Below are positions 5,079 through 6,275 of a stretch of 6,275 nt of DNA, in pieces. Numbering within the stretch: position 1 is the first letter of the stretch; each line of letters begins with the position of its first letter. Source of the DNA: an uncultured Clostridia bacterium (lineage in GTDB: Bacteria > Bacillota > Clostridia > UBA1381); the NCBI GenBank assembly GCA_944391635.1, contig CALXUL010000203.1, forward strand, positions 1-6,275, given 5' to 3'. Under the pieces are notes generated by a model, which worked only from the letters and a program-made list of their open reading frames with translations, ran no database searches and was not told the origin of the DNA. Made by a program: the position numbers and the translations under genes.

Positions 5079-5918
5079 TTATACAATCTCTGGTTCTGAA
5101 AATATTTTGATTGCTGCACGTGCATCTTCAAACATTCCACAAATTGCAGCGGTTTCAATATCGTGGAAAAATGTTTTGTCAGGAAGTTTGGAAACTGCTG
5201 TGCCGCCTGCTTTTGCCATATAAGTATAGTAGTTTATTTTTCGTATCCCAAGTTTTATTACTTTTTTATATTCGTCAGCTTTTACGCCGCTTCCTCCATG
5301 CATAACAAGTGGGATTTTAAGTCTTTTATGGATTTCCAAAAGTCTTTTATAGTCGAGTTTTGGCTCTTTAAGATACAAGCCATGCGCCGTTCCAAACGCG
5401 CAGGCAAGAGCATCTATACCGGTTTTTTCGGCAAATTTTTGGGCTTCTTCCGGATCGGTATAAAGTTCTTCGCCAGCAGGCGCTCCCGACTCTCTTGTAC
5501 CCATTGAACCTATTTCTGCTTCTACAGATGCATTGTACATTGCCGCTTTTTCAACAACCATTGAAGTGTTTGCGTAATTTAACTCAATATCTACTTCCGA
5601 GCCGTCATACATAACCGAAGTAAATCCAAGCTCAAGACCTCGTTTTATATAATCAAGGTCAGTGCCATGGTCTAAGTGAACACAAACCGGTATACTTGCT
5701 CTGTCTGCCATAAAGAGCATAACAGGCGCAATTTCGTCCATTTTGCAAAGTCCCATTTCTTCGTGGACTTGTGCGTGCATAATAATTACAGGCTCTTTGA
5801 GTTCTTCTGCTGCTGATATAACGGCTTTTATGCTTGCCATATTAGGCGTATTGAAAGAGCCGATTGCACATTTTTTTGCTTCTGCTATCTTTAATATGCT
5901 TTTTAGCGTTACAAGCAT
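5079..5918 (-). CDS. Class II (zinc-dependent) ketose-bisphosphate aldolase family protein
   Basis: The protein has 279 aa, the usual size for the short Fba/GatY/KbaY type of class II aldolase, which reversibly splits a ketose (bis)phosphate into dihydroxyacetone phosphate and an aldehyde in the cytoplasm. Conserved features are HLDHG (81-85), with Asp83 as the presumed proton donor and His84 as a zinc ligand; VEAEIG (132-137, Glu135); GTAHG (176-180) with zinc ligand His179; and MHGGSG (206-211) with zinc ligand His207 and the phosphate-binding Gly/Ser loop. The segment KINYYTYMAKAGG (227-239) replaces the KINxxT(D/E)L seen in standard FBP and tagatose-bisphosphate aldolases. It keeps Asn229 and Thr232 but changes the residues after them, so the true substrate may not be fructose-1,6-bisphosphate. 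The ATG at 5918 has GGAGG (5926-5930) at 7-nt spacing. It lies 2 nt after the stop of the DUF4432 gene, implying an operon, and a strong terminator follows. Confidence 0.9.
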   Translation of the reverse strand: MLVTLKSILKIAEAKKCAIGSFNTPNMASIKAVISAAEELKEPVIIMHAQVHEEMGLCKMDEIAPVMLFMADRASIPVCVHLDHGTDLDYIKRGLELGFTSVMYDGSEVDIELNYANTSMVVEKAAMYNASVEAEIGSMGTRESGAPAGEELYTDPEEAQKFAEKTGIDALACAFGTAHGLYLKEPKLDYKRLLEIHKRLKIPLVMHGGSGVKADEYKKVIKLGIRKINYYTYMAKAGGTAVSKLPDKTFFHDIETAAICGMFEDARAAIKIFSEPEIV

Positions 5919-5920
5919 GA

Positions 5921-6275
5921 TTAATCCTCCTCACAACTAAATTCAAATGTGATGCAGTAGGTTTTTTCTTCTTCCGGTTCAAGCATTTCAAGGATTCCGT
6001 TCTTTCGCATAATATCACGTCCGTCCGGAAGGCAGTTTCCTGGCTCTAAACCAAGAACATACTCATATTCTCCCATCATTTTCCATTCGGTAAAATATTT
6101 TAGCTTATCTGCGTCATACCGGATATTAACACCCTTTTTAATGTTTTCATTGTAAATGGATACACAGCTTTTTCCTGAAAGTGTGTGATAATAGCATTTC
6201 TCCTCATAACCTTTTTGCGGGCTTTCCATAATAAGACAATCCGAAAGTCCTTCTTTTGAATGCTCATTTCTCGGT
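5921..6275 (-). CDS. Partial CDS, aldose 1-epimerase-like protein (DUF4432 family), C-terminal part
   Basis: About 118 codons are present, open without a stop to the right edge, so the true start lies outside. An internal ATG at 6229 has no clear ribosome site. The C-terminal segment FTEWKMMGEYEYVLGLEPGNC, continuing to PDGRDIMRKNGILEMLEPEEEKTY (read in two parts), matches the characteristic end of DUF4432 proteins. These are beta-sandwich relatives of galactose mutarotase, often encoded with sugar kinases and aldolases. The exact reaction is not established for most of the family; mutarotation or epimerisation of a free sugar is the usual guess. The last codons (Glu-Glu-Asp) contain the GAGGAGG ribosome site of the aldolase gene, which begins 2 nt after this stop. 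The two are probably translationally coupled and act in one sugar pathway. Confidence 0.75.
   Translation of the reverse strand, partial: PRNEHSKEGLSDCLIMESPQKGYEEKCYYHTLSGKSCVSIYNENIKKGVNIRYDADKLKYFTEWKMMGEYEYVLGLEPGNCLPDGRDIMRKNGILEMLEPEEEKTYCITFEFSCEED

Noticed and set aside
5163..5507. Plus-strand open frame of 114 codons opposite the aldolase gene
   Set aside because: It is antisense to a well-conserved gene, has no family resemblance, and its composition is that of a complementary-strand shadow. The other short frames opposite the exporter and secreted-protein genes were rejected for the same reason.

Overview
This window looks like chromosomal DNA from a Gram-positive, low-GC anaerobe of the class Clostridia. 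The evidence is AT-rich intergenic DNA, strong GGAGG ribosome sites, sigma-A-type promoters with 17-bp spacers, and a secreted 'stalk-domain' protein of the copper-amine-oxidase-N type, a family very common in Clostridia. No tRNA, rRNA, CRISPR array, transposase or phage gene is visible.

Layout from left to right. (1) Positions 1-66, minus strand: the first 22 codons of a gene running off the left edge. It resembles a MarR-family regulator and has its own promoter and a 6-bp inverted-repeat operator over the expected transcription start. (2) Positions 211-456, plus strand: an extended -10 promoter followed by a leader of about 250 nt. The leader holds several long complementary segments and a textbook intrinsic terminator before any start codon, an arrangement typical of a transcription attenuator or riboswitch. 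I do not recognise its class, and it is the most interesting element here. (3) Positions 496-1266, plus strand: a secreted protein with a signal peptide, a stalk domain and an NPCBM-like C-terminal domain. A strong hairpin that can terminate in both directions follows it. (4) Positions 1372-4811, minus strand: two overlapping genes for the halves of a heterodimeric ABC exporter of the YfiB/YfiC, LmrC/LmrD, TM287/TM288 type. One half lacks the catalytic Glu and H-loop His, and the other has an altered signature motif. (5) Positions 4812-5078: an intergenic region with tandem minus-strand promoters for the exporter, a 14-bp palindrome and the terminator of the sugar operon to its right. (6) Positions 5079-6275, minus strand: a class II ketose-bisphosphate aldolase-family gene, and 2 nt upstream of it the C-terminal part of an aldose-1-epimerase-like DUF4432 protein that runs off the right edge.

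The genes form three separate units. The right-hand pair suggests sugar-phosphate catabolism. The exporter pair is a typical multidrug or peptide/lipid efflux heterodimer, of a kind often encoded beside a MarR regulator. Here the MarR-like gene is separated from the exporter by the oppositely oriented secreted-protein gene and its structured leader. Whether the regulator controls the exporter cannot be decided from this sequence.
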